This document shows, one piece after another, positions 26,112 through 34,895 of a stretch of 64,000 nt of DNA. Each line of letters starts with the position of its first letter. Positions within the stretch are counted from its first letter, which is position 1. The position numbers were made by a program, and so were the translations under genes. The stretch spans positions 310,001-374,000 of the forward strand of contig CBDANK010000003.1 in the NCBI GenBank assembly GCA_965197565.1, in the 5' to 3' direction. The stretch comes from G963667675 sp965197565. Lineage in GTDB: Bacteria > Chloroflexota > Dehalococcoidia > Lucifugimonadales > UBA3495. Under the pieces are notes generated by a model. It had not been told where the DNA came from. It worked only from the letters and a program-made list of their open reading frames with translations, and did no database searches.

Positions 26112-27110
26112 ATGCTGACAACTGTCGCCGCAGGACGAGTGTTTGATTACAGCTATTGCATTGGTATGTACGCAATGGCTGGACAGGGGTTGGGAAGCCC
26201 CTACGATTTCGCTCTAGGCCCCGAGGGCCGCCTCTACATCATCAACCGGGGCGCCGAAGAGTTGGGGCAGCGGGTCACCATCTGCACCCTGGACCACGAG
26301 TTTCTGGGCCAGTTCGGGAGCAACGGGTCCGGTGATGGGCAGTTCATTTGGCCCCAGTCGCTGGACTTGGATAGTGACGGAAACGTTTACGTCTCCGACG
26401 ACTACCTCAACCGGATATCCGTCTTCGACAAAGAAGGGGCCTTCCTCTCCCATTGGGGTGAAGCGGGCAGCGGAGAAAGCCAGTTGAGCGGAGCGTCGGG
26501 CATAGCATTCGACGCCGACGACAATCTTTACGTTGTGGACAGCGGGAACAGCCGGGTCCAGAAGTTTACCAAAGATGGAAAGTTCCTCGGCCAATGGGGT
26601 AGCCACGGCGCCGGCGATGGAGAGTTCAATTTACCTTGGGGCATTTGCTTGGACCGGGAAAACAACGTATACGTGGCCGATTGGAAGAACAACCGGGCCC
26701 AGAAGTTGTCTCCCGATGGCCGGTTGTTGGTCAAATTCGAAGCCTCATCTTCCGGGACCGGCGACCTCCACGGACCTACGGGCGTGGCCGTAGACTCGGA
26801 TGGGGATGTCTACGTTACCGACTGGGGAAACCACCGGGTGCAAGTATACGCCCCCGACGGGAGCTTCATCACCACCCTGGTGGGAGACGCTCAAGTGCCC
26901 TCGCCTTGGGCCCAAGCCTTAATCGACGCCAACCCCGACATCATAAAAGCGCGCCGCAGAGTCAACCTCGAGCCGGAATGGCGGTTCCACCGGCCTGTGG
27001 CGGTGAACGTTGACGACCAAGACAGGATATTTGTGCTAGAGGCTTACCGCAGCAGGCTCCAGGTCTACAACAAGGAGAGGGAATACGAGGAGCACGCTCT
27101 GAACTTGTAG
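26112..27110 (+). CDS. NHL-repeat beta-propeller protein
   Basis: 332-residue protein made of about six NHL repeats with the recurring pattern G-x-G-D-G-x-F/L-x-x-P-x-G-I/V-A-x-D...V-Y-V-x-D-x-x-N-x-R-I/V-Q-x-F. Repeats with NVYVSDDYLNRISVFDKEG, NLYVVDSGNSRVQKFTKDG, NVYVADWKNNRAQKLSPDG and DVYVTDWGNHRVQVYAPDG are obvious. No signal peptide is visible. GGAGGG precedes ATG 26112; the upstream in-frame TTG is rejected. NHL propellers bind proteins or RNA or act as lyases; function here is unknown. A second NHL protein is at 53516. Confidence 0.85.
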   Translation: MLTTVAAGRVFDYSYCIGMYAMAGQGLGSPYDFALGPEGRLYIINRGAEELGQRVTICTLDHEFLGQFGSNGSGDGQFIWPQSLDLDSDGNVYVSDDYLNRISVFDKEGAFLSHWGEAGSGESQLSGASGIAFDADDNLYVVDSGNSRVQKFTKDGKFLGQWGSHGAGDGEFNLPWGICLDRENNVYVADWKNNRAQKLSPDGRLLVKFEASSSGTGDLHGPTGVAVDSDGDVYVTDWGNHRVQVYAPDGSFITTLVGDAQVPSPWAQALIDANPDIIKARRRVNLEPEWRFHRPVAVNVDDQDRIFVLEAYRSRLQVYNKEREYEEHALNL

Positions 27111-27133
27111 CCCCCTCTGCGTCGGGACCAGAG

Positions 27134-28516
27134 CTAAACTACAGGCCACTTCTGGGGGAAGCCGACACCAGTCCGTTGCAGCATGTTTTCCCCCAGGGCC
27201 TGCACTTTTTGAATAAGTTGCCATTCGTCCACAAAGGTGGGCTTGTGGTCCTCAACCACGACTTGTCCGTTAACTACCACGGTGTGTACGCTCCTGCCGT
27301 CGGCGTTGTACACCAGGTTGTTGACCGGGTTGAAGATGGTGCGCCACTCAGGACGCTTGGTGTCGAACAGCACTAGATCGGCTTTCTTGTCCGCTTCAAT
27401 GGAACCTATTTCTCCGTCCAAGCCAAGGGCGCGCGCTCCTTGGATGGTAGCCATCTCCAACGCCGTTTCCGCCGGGACCACGTCAGTAGTCCGCCGCGCG
27501 TCCTTGAACAGCACGGTTATGAGGTACATGGAACGCATGGTTTCGATGAGACTGGAGTTGTTGCCGGCGTCGGTGCCCAGGCCAACGCAAACCCCTTGGT
27601 CCAGCATCTCCGGCAGCATTCCCTGGGAGGTGATGCCATTGCCCATTTTCAAAGCGGCGGTGGGACACATTACCGCCTTGGTCCCGGAGCGGGCCAGACA
27701 ATCCACCTCGGCTTGGTCCAGTCCTACCACGTGGCTCAGCAGCAAGTTCGGCCCCAACACCCCCAGGTCCTCTAGATACTCCACGGGACGCTTGCCATAC
27801 TTGCGCAAATGGGCATCAACGGTACGTCGGGAGTTGCTCTGATGCAAGGTCATGCCGGTATTGTGTTTGTCCGCAATCTCTTTAGCGGCCACCAACAACT
27901 CGCTGCTACAGTAGTCTGCGTCGAAGGGCATGGCCCAAGCAGAAACCCGGCCGTCCAAGCGGCCGTCGTAAGCCCGCACCGTTGCTTCCATCTGCGACGC
28001 GGCATCCTGTGCAGACGACAGCGGCAGGTTGAGCGGATTGGCCCGGTCAACCACTTGTTTTCCCACAATGACCCGGCAGCCCGCCTCCTGGTAGGCTTGC
28101 AAGCAAGCGTCCAGGTACTTGGTGCTGCCCGGGTCCAGGAAGCAGGTAGTGCCGTACTTGAGCAACTCGGTGATACCCAAGAGAGAGGTGAGGTACTCCT
28201 CTTCCTCGGTCATAGCCGCTTGCAGTTTGAACACATTAGCCAGGTATTCCCCGGGGTCTAGGTTATCCGGGAAAATGCCGCGGGTGGCGTGAGCGTAGCT
28301 GATGTGCATGTGACCGTTGCAAAACCCCGGCGTAACCACCATTTCTTGTGCGTCAATGACCCGGTCAGCCGTTGCGTTTGCTAATTCTGACGCTTTACCC
28401 ACTCGCACAATATTCCGGCCCTCAATTAGGACCGACCCGTTCCGAATAATCCTGCGCTGGGGGTCCAGGGTTAGAATGAACCGCGCGTTTTCTATCTTTA
28501 GTGTTGGACCGGCCAT
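27134..28516 (-). CDS. Amidohydrolase (chlorohydrolase/deaminase, ATZ/TRZ type)
   Basis: 460-residue TIM-barrel amidohydrolase. The N-terminal beta-sandwich (NARFILTLDPQRRIIRNGSV) is followed by the metal-binding CNGHMHISYAHATRG, histidine segments MTLHQSN and LLSHVVGLDQAEVD, and the C-terminal GLGTDAGNNSSLIETMRSM. This matches 5-methylthioadenosine/S-adenosylhomocysteine deaminase and guanine deaminase relatives, with GLGTDAGNNS in place of the usual GLGTDGAASN. Substrate uncertain. A weak GAGGCAG precedes the ATG. Convergent with the NHL gene. Confidence 0.87.
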   Translation of the reverse strand: MAGPTLKIENARFILTLDPQRRIIRNGSVLIEGRNIVRVGKASELANATADRVIDAQEMVVTPGFCNGHMHISYAHATRGIFPDNLDPGEYLANVFKLQAAMTEEEEYLTSLLGITELLKYGTTCFLDPGSTKYLDACLQAYQEAGCRVIVGKQVVDRANPLNLPLSSAQDAASQMEATVRAYDGRLDGRVSAWAMPFDADYCSSELLVAAKEIADKHNTGMTLHQSNSRRTVDAHLRKYGKRPVEYLEDLGVLGPNLLLSHVVGLDQAEVDCLARSGTKAVMCPTAALKMGNGITSQGMLPEMLDQGVCVGLGTDAGNNSSLIETMRSMYLITVLFKDARRTTDVVPAETALEMATIQGARALGLDGEIGSIEADKKADLVLFDTKRPEWRTIFNPVNNLVYNADGRSVHTVVVNGQVVVEDHKPTFVDEWQLIQKVQALGENMLQRTGVGFPQKWPVV

Positions 28517-28597
28517 AAAATCACTGCCTCATCTACTCGGATTGGGGGCCTTGGGTTGAGGTTTGAGCCATCTTCCCCGGAACAGGCCAGACCTTTT

Positions 28598-29722
28598 CTA
28601 ATTGAGTTGATATACCCTGGCAGCGTTGCCGCCCGCTATCTTAGCTTTTTCCTTCTCGGTACAGTCGACCAGAATCTCCTCGATAATCTGGCGGCTCCTG
28701 GGGAACGTCGACTCTACGTGGGGATAATCTCCGCCCCACAGCAATTGATCTACACCTATGTGGTCACGCATCGCTATTCCCAGGGCATCTTCCTGGAAGC
28801 CAAGGAACACGTTACTGTGGAAGAAGTCACTGGGGAGCGCGCCCTCTTTGAATCCATATCCCCGGCGGCGCTCTTGCTCTCTTTGGGTGTAATTGTAGTC
28901 AAGCCGGTCCAAGAAATGAGGGACCCAGGATAGTTCCATCTCTACCGAGCCTACCTGGAGTTTGGGATGGCGCTCAAAAACGCCGCTAAAGATCATGTTG
29001 GCAAGAGACATCCGCACCCAATGGTCGACGTTAGTCATAAAGGCGGCAGTTTCATTATCGAGATCTTCAAAAAATTCCTGACCTAGCGCCGGACGATTGG
29101 TGGAAATGTGCAAACTAAGGGGCATTGCCAAGTCTTGAGCTGCAGCCCACAAGGGTTTGTATTCCGGCTTATCGTAAGAATGCTCCTCGGGAGGATAGAC
29201 GCTGATCATAGCCCCCACAAAGCCCAACTTAGCACAGCGTTCCAGTTCTTTCACAGCTTCTTGCACATCATCCACGTTTAGCATTGCGATACCCTTGAGC
29301 CGTTTGGGGACCGCGCTACAAAATTCGCCAACCCAATCGTTGTAGGCCCTGCAGTTGGAGGTTAGCAATTCGCTATCCGGCACGGCGTAGAGCCCAAGGC
29401 CGGCTGTTGGATAGACAATACTTACGTCGATTCCATCGATATCCATGTCTTTGACGTGGTCCTCGGGTATGTACCCCCCCGGACGCGCCTCTTCGATTCT
29501 ATGCTGAATACTCAGCGTTTCCGGCTCTTCAAACCTGACTCCGACCTGGGACCCTGTACCGGCAGCTCCTATTTTCAGGCCGTCGCAGAACCACCAATCG
29601 CCCTCTTCCAAACGCTTAATGTGAGGGGCTCGGTCCTTGAATTTTGGCTCGGCCCTACTGGTCCACAGGTCCCCCGGCTCAACGACATGGTTATCCGACG
29701 ATATCACTCGGTAGCTGGACAT
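28598..29722 (-). CDS. Amidohydrolase-2 family TIM-barrel hydrolase/decarboxylase
   Basis: 374-residue member of the ACMSD/amidohydrolase_2 group. The start VISSDNHVVEPGDLWTSR replaces the usual D-x-H-x-H with S-D-N-H-V, as in the subgroup often annotated amidohydrolase near terpene or aromatic catabolism; FMTNVDHWVRM, GSVEMELSWVPHFLDRLDY and LLWGGDYPHVESTFPRSR are the later barrel motifs, with the catalytic Asp in WGGDYPH. ATG 29722 has GGAAGGA upstream; a TTG 15 bases earlier is rejected. Confidence 0.85.
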   Translation of the reverse strand: MSSYRVISSDNHVVEPGDLWTSRAEPKFKDRAPHIKRLEEGDWWFCDGLKIGAAGTGSQVGVRFEEPETLSIQHRIEEARPGGYIPEDHVKDMDIDGIDVSIVYPTAGLGLYAVPDSELLTSNCRAYNDWVGEFCSAVPKRLKGIAMLNVDDVQEAVKELERCAKLGFVGAMISVYPPEEHSYDKPEYKPLWAAAQDLAMPLSLHISTNRPALGQEFFEDLDNETAAFMTNVDHWVRMSLANMIFSGVFERHPKLQVGSVEMELSWVPHFLDRLDYNYTQREQERRRGYGFKEGALPSDFFHSNVFLGFQEDALGIAMRDHIGVDQLLWGGDYPHVESTFPRSRQIIEEILVDCTEKEKAKIAGGNAARVYQLN

Positions 29723-29900
29723 GGCTTTTCCTTCCAACCATTATTTTTCGCGGTAATTTCCTTCGCCTTTTCCCTTTGTTTGATCTAAATAGCCTCTAAA
29801 CAGCCAGCCGAAACAACCTCAGTACATGCCGGCGCACACAATTGTTCTACGTGCGACGGGGCATGTCAATATATGTTCCCATAGTGAGACATTTGCATAA

Positions 29901-30074
29901 CCCCCACCCCTGTCATTCCGAACGCAGCGAAGCCCTTCGGCTGCGCTCAGGATAAACTCCGTGAGGAATCTCAAACCTATGTCAGCAAGCACTGGGTCTG
30001 TAGCTGGACCGACGCGACGACTCCGGCCCAACGCCTTAGATTCCTCCCTCCGGTCGGAATGACAGGGGTGGGGG
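29901..30074. repeat. Inverted-repeat element (family B) with perfect 20-bp ends
   Basis: CCCCCACCCCTGTCATTCCG at 29901-29920 is exactly complementary to 30055-30074. The interior has the dispersed motif of the type CGAACGnAGnGA...GAGGAATCT seen also near 44390, 54549 and 56880. No gene inside. It looks like a miniature transposable or REP-like element, present in the spacer between the amidohydrolase and the peptide-binding-protein genes. Confidence 0.65.
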
Positions 30075-30312
30075 GCGGAATGACAAGTTGAGCGACCAGT
30101 TACGCAAAGGTCTCCGAACGCGGGAATCTATAGGCGAACACACTAGACTCCCGCTTTCGCGGGAGTGACGGTTACGCAAAGGTCTCCCATAGTATTCTTC
30201 GTGGTGCCTACTGCCATAACGGTGGGTCACTGCCGTATAGGCAAGACGGTGGAAGTCGGGCTTGTCGACGAGAAAGAGACGAGATGAATAGTGTGTAAAT
30301 ATCCTTGTTTGC

Positions 30313-30348
30313 CAGTATATATTGTGGTATAAATCACAATATATACTG
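30313..30348. promoter_or_regulatory. Perfect 14-bp palindrome upstream of the solute-binding gene
   Basis: CAGTATATATTGTG at 30313-30326 and its exact complement at 30335-30348 flank an 8-base spacer, with no coding role. It is about 170 bases before the lipoprotein start. A dimeric or tetrameric regulator operator or an RNA hairpin is likely; its A/T richness differs strongly from the GC-rich neighbours. Confidence 0.6.
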
Positions 30349-30374
30349 AATGCAATGCAAACAGCATGAATCAT

Positions 30375-30413
30375 GTCATAATGTTGACAATTATGACGTA
30401 TCCTCTCTAATAT
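30375..30413 (+). promoter_or_regulatory. Promoter with embedded operator for the peptide-binding protein
   Basis: TTGACA at 30384-30389 and TAATAT at 30408-30413 with an 18-base spacer form a near-consensus sigma-70 promoter. GTCATAAT (30375-30382) and its exact complement (30390-30397) flank the -35 box, so a repressor bound there would cover the promoter. Confidence 0.65.
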
Positions 30414-30515
30414 TACCGTCGGCGGCTGGACTACAGACCGCCGGTCCGAACACCTTTGTATTCCCGGGCAGCTCCCCAAAATAGTATGTTTATTTCCTAA
30501 AAGGAGGGGACCCCA

Positions 30516-32240
30516 ATGAGACCCAAGACATCCAGTCTGCACCCGTTTCTGATCCTGCTGGCCGTGGCGATGGCGTCGGTCCTCTTTGTCGTGTCCTGCG
30601 GCGGAGGCGGCGAAGCCACCGAAGTCGCTCAAGCCCCCGAAGCCGCCGAGGAGGCCGAGTCCGCCGCAGCGCCCGAAGCCGCCGAGGAGGCCGAGTCCGT
30701 CGAGCTCCAGCTTGAGGAAATCCCCGAGGTCTCCGAGGGCCTTGTCTTGCAGGCCGAAATTGCCGAGGAAACCGCCGAAGAGGGTGCGCCAAAGTACGGC
30801 GGTACGATGGTGCTTGCGATGCCGGCGGACCACATCACGCTGGACCCGCCCTTGCAAATTTCTAACAATGACTACGCCGTCACCGATTTGGCCTATGACA
30901 ACCTGCTTATGATCCAACCGGACTTTACGGTGAAGCCGGAGCTGGCCACCTCCTGGGAGGCCAACGAGGACCTCTCGTCCTACACCTTCCATCTGCGCGA
31001 GGGCGTGAGGTTCTACCCCATGGGAGACTACCCGGGGAAGGATTTCAAGGCGGAGGACGTGCTCTTCACCTTTAAACGGCTGATGGACCCCGTGATAGAC
31101 TCTCCGGCGCGGCCCACATTCACCTCAACTATCAAGGATATAGTCGCCGTCGACGACTACACGGTCCGCTTCGACCTAGTCGGCCCCAACTCCTTCTTCT
31201 TGGACACTCTATCGATCTATCAAGCTCGGATCCTTCCCGCCGATGTAGATGAAGAGCGGCTGACCCTGGAGGCCTTCGGTACGGGGCCTTTCATAATTGA
31301 CGAGCACCTGCCCCTCGAACGCACGACCTTTGTGCCGAACCCCGACTACTGGGAGGAGGGCAAGCCCTACCTTGATCAGTTCGTCATCCTGAATATCCCC
31401 GAGCCGGCAACCCGGGCCCAGGCGCTCCAGAGTGGCGACGTGGACGTCGTATATACCCTGGAACCCCAGGACATCCCCGGTGTCGACGCTCATCCCGACA
31501 CCGTCGTGTTGAAGGTAAACAGCTTGTCCTGGATTGGAATGCCCATACGCACCGACATCCCGCCCTTCGACAACAAGCTGGTCCGGAAAGCAATGCAAGC
31601 CGCGTTGGACCGGGAAGCGGTCAACCAAGCGGCGCTGCTGGGGCTGGGCACCCCCGCTTTCGACCACCCCGTTCCGCCCATCGACCCCAGGTTTGCGCCC
31701 CAATATGCGCCCCCGGACTACGACCCCGAGCTGGCCAAGCAGTTGCTGGCCGAGGCCGGGTACCCGGACGGGATCGACATCACCCTGCATACGGGCGACG
31801 TCGGACCAGGGATGGTAGAAATGGCGGTGGCATACCAACAGAGCGCTAAGGCGGCGGGCATTCGGGTGGCATTGAACCGGGTATCTCCGGACGGGTACTG
31901 GGATGAGGTGTGGGGTGAGGAGCCGTTCAGCGTCGTCTACTGGTTCGGCCGGCCCAATCCGGACCAATCCCTGAGCATCCAATACCTGAGCGATTCCAGT
32001 TGGAATAAGCCGCGGTACTTCAACAAGACCCTTGACGATCTGGTCATCAGGGCCAGGGGGGAAACCCTTGAGAAACAGATAGAGACCTATGCGGAGATCC
32101 AGCGCATTCTGATCGACGACGTGCCGCGTCTTGTCGTGGCATTCCAGCCGTGGGTGTACGGCGTGCGCAACAATGTACGAGGTGTAGCCCCTCATCCGCT
32201 GGGCTGGCCGCTCTTCCAAGACGGTTGGATGGACGAGTAG
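30516..32240 (+). CDS. Peptide/nickel-type ABC transporter substrate-binding lipoprotein (SBP family 5)
   Basis: 574-residue extracytoplasmic binding protein. A lipoprotein signal with the hydrophobic stretch LILLAVAMASVLFVVSC (lipobox VVSC, Cys29) is followed by a low-complexity acidic tether containing a tandem repeat of APEAAEEAES/AAPEAAEEAES, then YGGTMVLAMPADHITLDPPL, the SBP-5 entry strand, VRFYPMGDYPGKDFKAEDVLFT and the C-terminal IPRLVVAFQPWVYGV-like segment. No permease or ATPase genes are adjacent, so it is an orphan binding protein. AAGGAGG precedes the ATG. Confidence 0.9.
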   Translation: MRPKTSSLHPFLILLAVAMASVLFVVSCGGGGEATEVAQAPEAAEEAESAAAPEAAEEAESVELQLEEIPEVSEGLVLQAEIAEETAEEGAPKYGGTMVLAMPADHITLDPPLQISNNDYAVTDLAYDNLLMIQPDFTVKPELATSWEANEDLSSYTFHLREGVRFYPMGDYPGKDFKAEDVLFTFKRLMDPVIDSPARPTFTSTIKDIVAVDDYTVRFDLVGPNSFFLDTLSIYQARILPADVDEERLTLEAFGTGPFIIDEHLPLERTTFVPNPDYWEEGKPYLDQFVILNIPEPATRAQALQSGDVDVVYTLEPQDIPGVDAHPDTVVLKVNSLSWIGMPIRTDIPPFDNKLVRKAMQAALDREAVNQAALLGLGTPAFDHPVPPIDPRFAPQYAPPDYDPELAKQLLAEAGYPDGIDITLHTGDVGPGMVEMAVAYQQSAKAAGIRVALNRVSPDGYWDEVWGEEPFSVVYWFGRPNPDQSLSIQYLSDSSWNKPRYFNKTLDDLVIRARGETLEKQIETYAEIQRILIDDVPRLVVAFQPWVYGVRNNVRGVAPHPLGWPLFQDGWMDE

Positions 32241-32298
32241 GGGGCTGCCGTCCCGACCTCGTATAAGGTTTCAGTCCACCATACCCGGTAGGAATGGG

Positions 32299-32336
32299 AT
32301 GCGGCGTCGGCTTATGAAAGCCGGCGCCGCATTTCT
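32299..32336 (+). terminator. Strong terminator hairpin after the binding-protein gene
   Basis: ATGCGGCGTCGGCTT (32299-32313) pairs, with one mismatch, with the segment ending 32332 around a 4-base loop and is followed by TTCTT. It is about 60 bases after the stop and insulates the LLM gene. Confidence 0.75.
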
Positions 32337-32528
32337 TGCCCCGTTAAGAACTGCTGTCTCCGGGCCTAAGCCGCTGCTCATAACCAAAGGTTATAATATT
32401 GGGAGCCAAGTCCCTCATATCGCCTTTTATCGAATTTCGGGTAAGGAAGATTAATTCATCGTAAGTGTCAGCCATCTTTATATGAGTCTCGATAGCCGTA
32501 CCAGGAGATAGAGGCCAAGGAGAAGCAT

Positions 32529-33557
32529 ATGGACTTTGGAGTATTCACCGACTTCCACGTCCGACGCGGTATGACCCAGCCCGAAGCTTTCGATGAGTCC
32601 TTCAGCCAGGTAATAGAAGCGGAGAACCTGGGCATAGACTCTATATGGCTGGCCGAGCACCATTTCAGCCCTGATCGTTCCGTGTTGGCCTCTCCCATGG
32701 TCCTGTCCAGTGCTATCGCCGCTCGGACCAGCAGGATACGAATAGGCTTGGCGGTTCAGGTACTGCCCTTGACCAACCCTTTACGCATCGCCGAGGAAGC
32801 CGCGACGGTGGACCATGTCAGCAAGGGCCGTTTCAACTTCGGCATCGGCCGCAGCGGCTTGACCAAGTATTACCAAGGCTATAACGTATCCTACTCCGAG
32901 AGCCGCCCCCGTTTCTTCGAGTCGCTGGAAGTGATCATGAAGGCCTGGAAGGAGGACCGGTTTTCCTACCAGGGAGAGTTTTACTCCTACGAAGATGTCA
33001 CCGTAGTGCCGAAGCCCTACCAGCAACCCTATCCTCCAACGTGGGTAGCCGCAGCCAGCGAAGACACCTTCTCCTTGGTCGGCGCCTTGGGACACCCGAT
33101 ATTCATTAGCGCCAATACCCCGGTGCCGCAGCTTCAGGAGCGACTGCGGCTTTTCCGACAAGCAAGGCAGGAGGCGGGGCATTCGGTTCCAGGAAACGTG
33201 TCCCTTCGCATTCCGGCCTACGTGGCAGAGGACCCCAATAGGGCCTTTTCAGAGCCGGAGGCCAGCACCATGGCGGCCATCCGGTACGGGGCTCAAGAGC
33301 TGAGTAAGAGCGCCGCCAGCGAAGAGGGAAGAAAGAGGCTGCTGAACATGGCCCGCGTTCCTTATAGCGATGTTTTTCGACAGCGGGTAATGTACGGTAC
33401 CCCGGAGGCCGTTGTCGGCCGGATTCAAGAATACCAGGAGAGCTTGGGCATAAGTGGGGTGGTCCTGGAGACGAATTACGGCGGCCAGATACCCAATGAC
33501 CGCGTGGTCAACTCAATCAGGTTGATTACCGAAAGGGTGATTCCCGAGTTCAGGTAG
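32529..33557 (+). CDS. LLM-class flavin-dependent oxidoreductase
   Basis: 342-residue luciferase-like monooxygenase. Key segments: LGIDSIWLAEHHFSPDRSV (the E-H-H flavin motif), SKGRFNFGIGRSGLTKYYQG and QQPYPPTWVAAASEDTFSL. It resembles flavin-dependent LLM family members that act on alkanes, sulfur compounds or aldehydes; the substrate cannot be assigned. AAGGAG lies 6 bases before the ATG. It stands alone, with a terminator upstream and a convergent gene downstream. Confidence 0.87.
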   Translation: MDFGVFTDFHVRRGMTQPEAFDESFSQVIEAENLGIDSIWLAEHHFSPDRSVLASPMVLSSAIAARTSRIRIGLAVQVLPLTNPLRIAEEAATVDHVSKGRFNFGIGRSGLTKYYQGYNVSYSESRPRFFESLEVIMKAWKEDRFSYQGEFYSYEDVTVVPKPYQQPYPPTWVAAASEDTFSLVGALGHPIFISANTPVPQLQERLRLFRQARQEAGHSVPGNVSLRIPAYVAEDPNRAFSEPEASTMAAIRYGAQELSKSAASEEGRKRLLNMARVPYSDVFRQRVMYGTPEAVVGRIQEYQESLGISGVVLETNYGGQIPNDRVVNSIRLITERVIPEFR

Positions 33558-33653
33558 CCCTTAAGCTTACCACCCAAGCATCTGCCGGCTGGGAAGGCCC
33601 AAAAAGACAACCCGGCTGGCAGCGCCTATTTGGCGCCGTTAACATCGCCCCGT
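33558..33653. terminator. Convergent intergenic hairpins between LLM and holA
   Basis: The 96-base spacer contains CTGCCGGCTGGG pairing (with G-U wobbles) with CCCGGCTGGCAG, and GCGCC...GGCGC around TATTT. Such structures suit a shared terminator of convergent genes; no U-tract is strong. Confidence 0.4.
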
Positions 33654-34727
33654 TTATCCCGTGCGCGCCGAAGGGGCCTGTTCGGCCACCAAAAGCTCCA
33701 GCACCAGGTCAGCGTCCATGAGACCCCGCTTGACGGCCAAGTCAGCCTCCAACAACCTCCGGTATTGCCCGGCGATTTGCGCTTGGGTCAAGCGTCGGGC
33801 TTGGTCAATGGTCTTACGCAATACGAACTGGGAAGATAGCCCCAACCGGCTGCCCAAGTCCCTCTGTGACACCCCGTTGTCCATGTGGTCCCGGGCCAAC
33901 GCCAAGAGGCGGAGTTGCCGTTCCACCATAGCTATTATATTGGATACATCCCGCCCGTCTTGGCGGAGTTGATGCAATAACCGCAGGGCCGCCCCCGGAC
34001 GCCTCTCTATGAGGGCGTCCACCGCAGCAAAGATGTTGGCTTCCCGCACTTGGGGCACCAGTTCTCCAATGTCCCCATCCTCTATGCTGCGGCCGAATGT
34101 ATACAGGGACAGCTTCTCAATCTCTTGGTACAAGACCCAAAGATCATTCCCCACCAGGTCGGTCAGCCGTCTAATAGCCGACGGGCTGATGCCGGACCCC
34201 TTACACTGGACTGTCTCCTTAATCCAACGGGCCAGGGCCTCTCCGGAAGGAGTGGTCAAGGCTTGGACCTGGCACACCGGCCGGATGAGGCGGAGCAGGG
34301 GGTTGTTGGCCGAAAGGGGTCCATCGGTGAATACAAGGACCGTGGTTTCCGGTAGCTGAGGGATGACTTTCGCCAACTCTTCCCAGCCGCCCATGGTGCG
34401 GACCGCCCCCCCTGCTCCTCCAGTCCGCCCCCGGCCGCGGCCGGTGCGGCGTTCCTGGGCGGCCAGCAGACCTTCAACTACCACCAGACGCCGGGAGTCC
34501 ATGAAGGGCAAGGCATTACATAGATTGAATAGCTCGGCCGGCTTGACCTGGCTTCCTTGCACTTGGTGGCGGTTGGCTTCCAGAAGGTCGGCTACCCCCG
34601 CCTCAGTGCCGAGGACTCGGAGAGCCTGGGGGACGAGATAGCTGTCGCCATAAAGAAGGTGGGCGGTCAAATATCCTCTCCGGGAAAGAGTCTTTAGGGG
34701 TTTGCCGGAATCCCTGGGCTGGCGCAT
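33654..34727 (-). CDS. holA: DNA polymerase III delta subunit
   Basis: 357-residue clamp-loader delta subunit that opens the beta clamp. The N-terminal Rossmann-like part has AHLLYGDSYLVPQALRVL and FMDSRRLVVVEGLL; the middle has LVFTDGPLSANNPLLRL and VGNDLWVLYQEIEKLSLY; the C-terminal helical collar has AGAALRLLHQLRQDGRDVS-type segments. This pattern is diagnostic of HolA although the gene is weakly conserved. A Gly-rich insertion (about residues 95-106) is lineage-specific. Runs opposite to glmS with a 168-base divergent spacer. Confidence 0.85.
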   Translation of the reverse strand: MRQPRDSGKPLKTLSRRGYLTAHLLYGDSYLVPQALRVLGTEAGVADLLEANRHQVQGSQVKPAELFNLCNALPFMDSRRLVVVEGLLAAQERRTGRGRGRTGGAGGAVRTMGGWEELAKVIPQLPETTVLVFTDGPLSANNPLLRLIRPVCQVQALTTPSGEALARWIKETVQCKGSGISPSAIRRLTDLVGNDLWVLYQEIEKLSLYTFGRSIEDGDIGELVPQVREANIFAAVDALIERRPGAALRLLHQLRQDGRDVSNIIAMVERQLRLLALARDHMDNGVSQRDLGSRLGLSSQFVLRKTIDQARRLTQAQIAGQYRRLLEADLAVKRGLMDADLVLELLVAEQAPSARTG

Positions 34728-34895
34728 TCCCCCAACTCTAGGATTATAGCACCGGCCCCGGTTGCGATTTCCTCAGCCCCAAACCGGTCCCAGGGCCTTA
34801 TATGTTATCGACACTATTACGAACCCATGCTAACATCCCCTGGTTGGCCTAAATATACTGCAAACAGCAATCTGAAAATCAACGAAGGGGGCCTT

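Noticed and set aside
30036..30992. Minus-strand 318-codon frame over the lipoprotein gene
   Set aside because: Its Gly/Leu-rich repeat is the antisense of the Ala/Glu tether; the plus strand has a lipobox and SBP motifs.
34827..34895. Upstream ATG at 34827 as the glmS start
   Set aside because: It would put 23 residues before the required N-terminal cysteine; the GTG at 34896 has a ribosome site.
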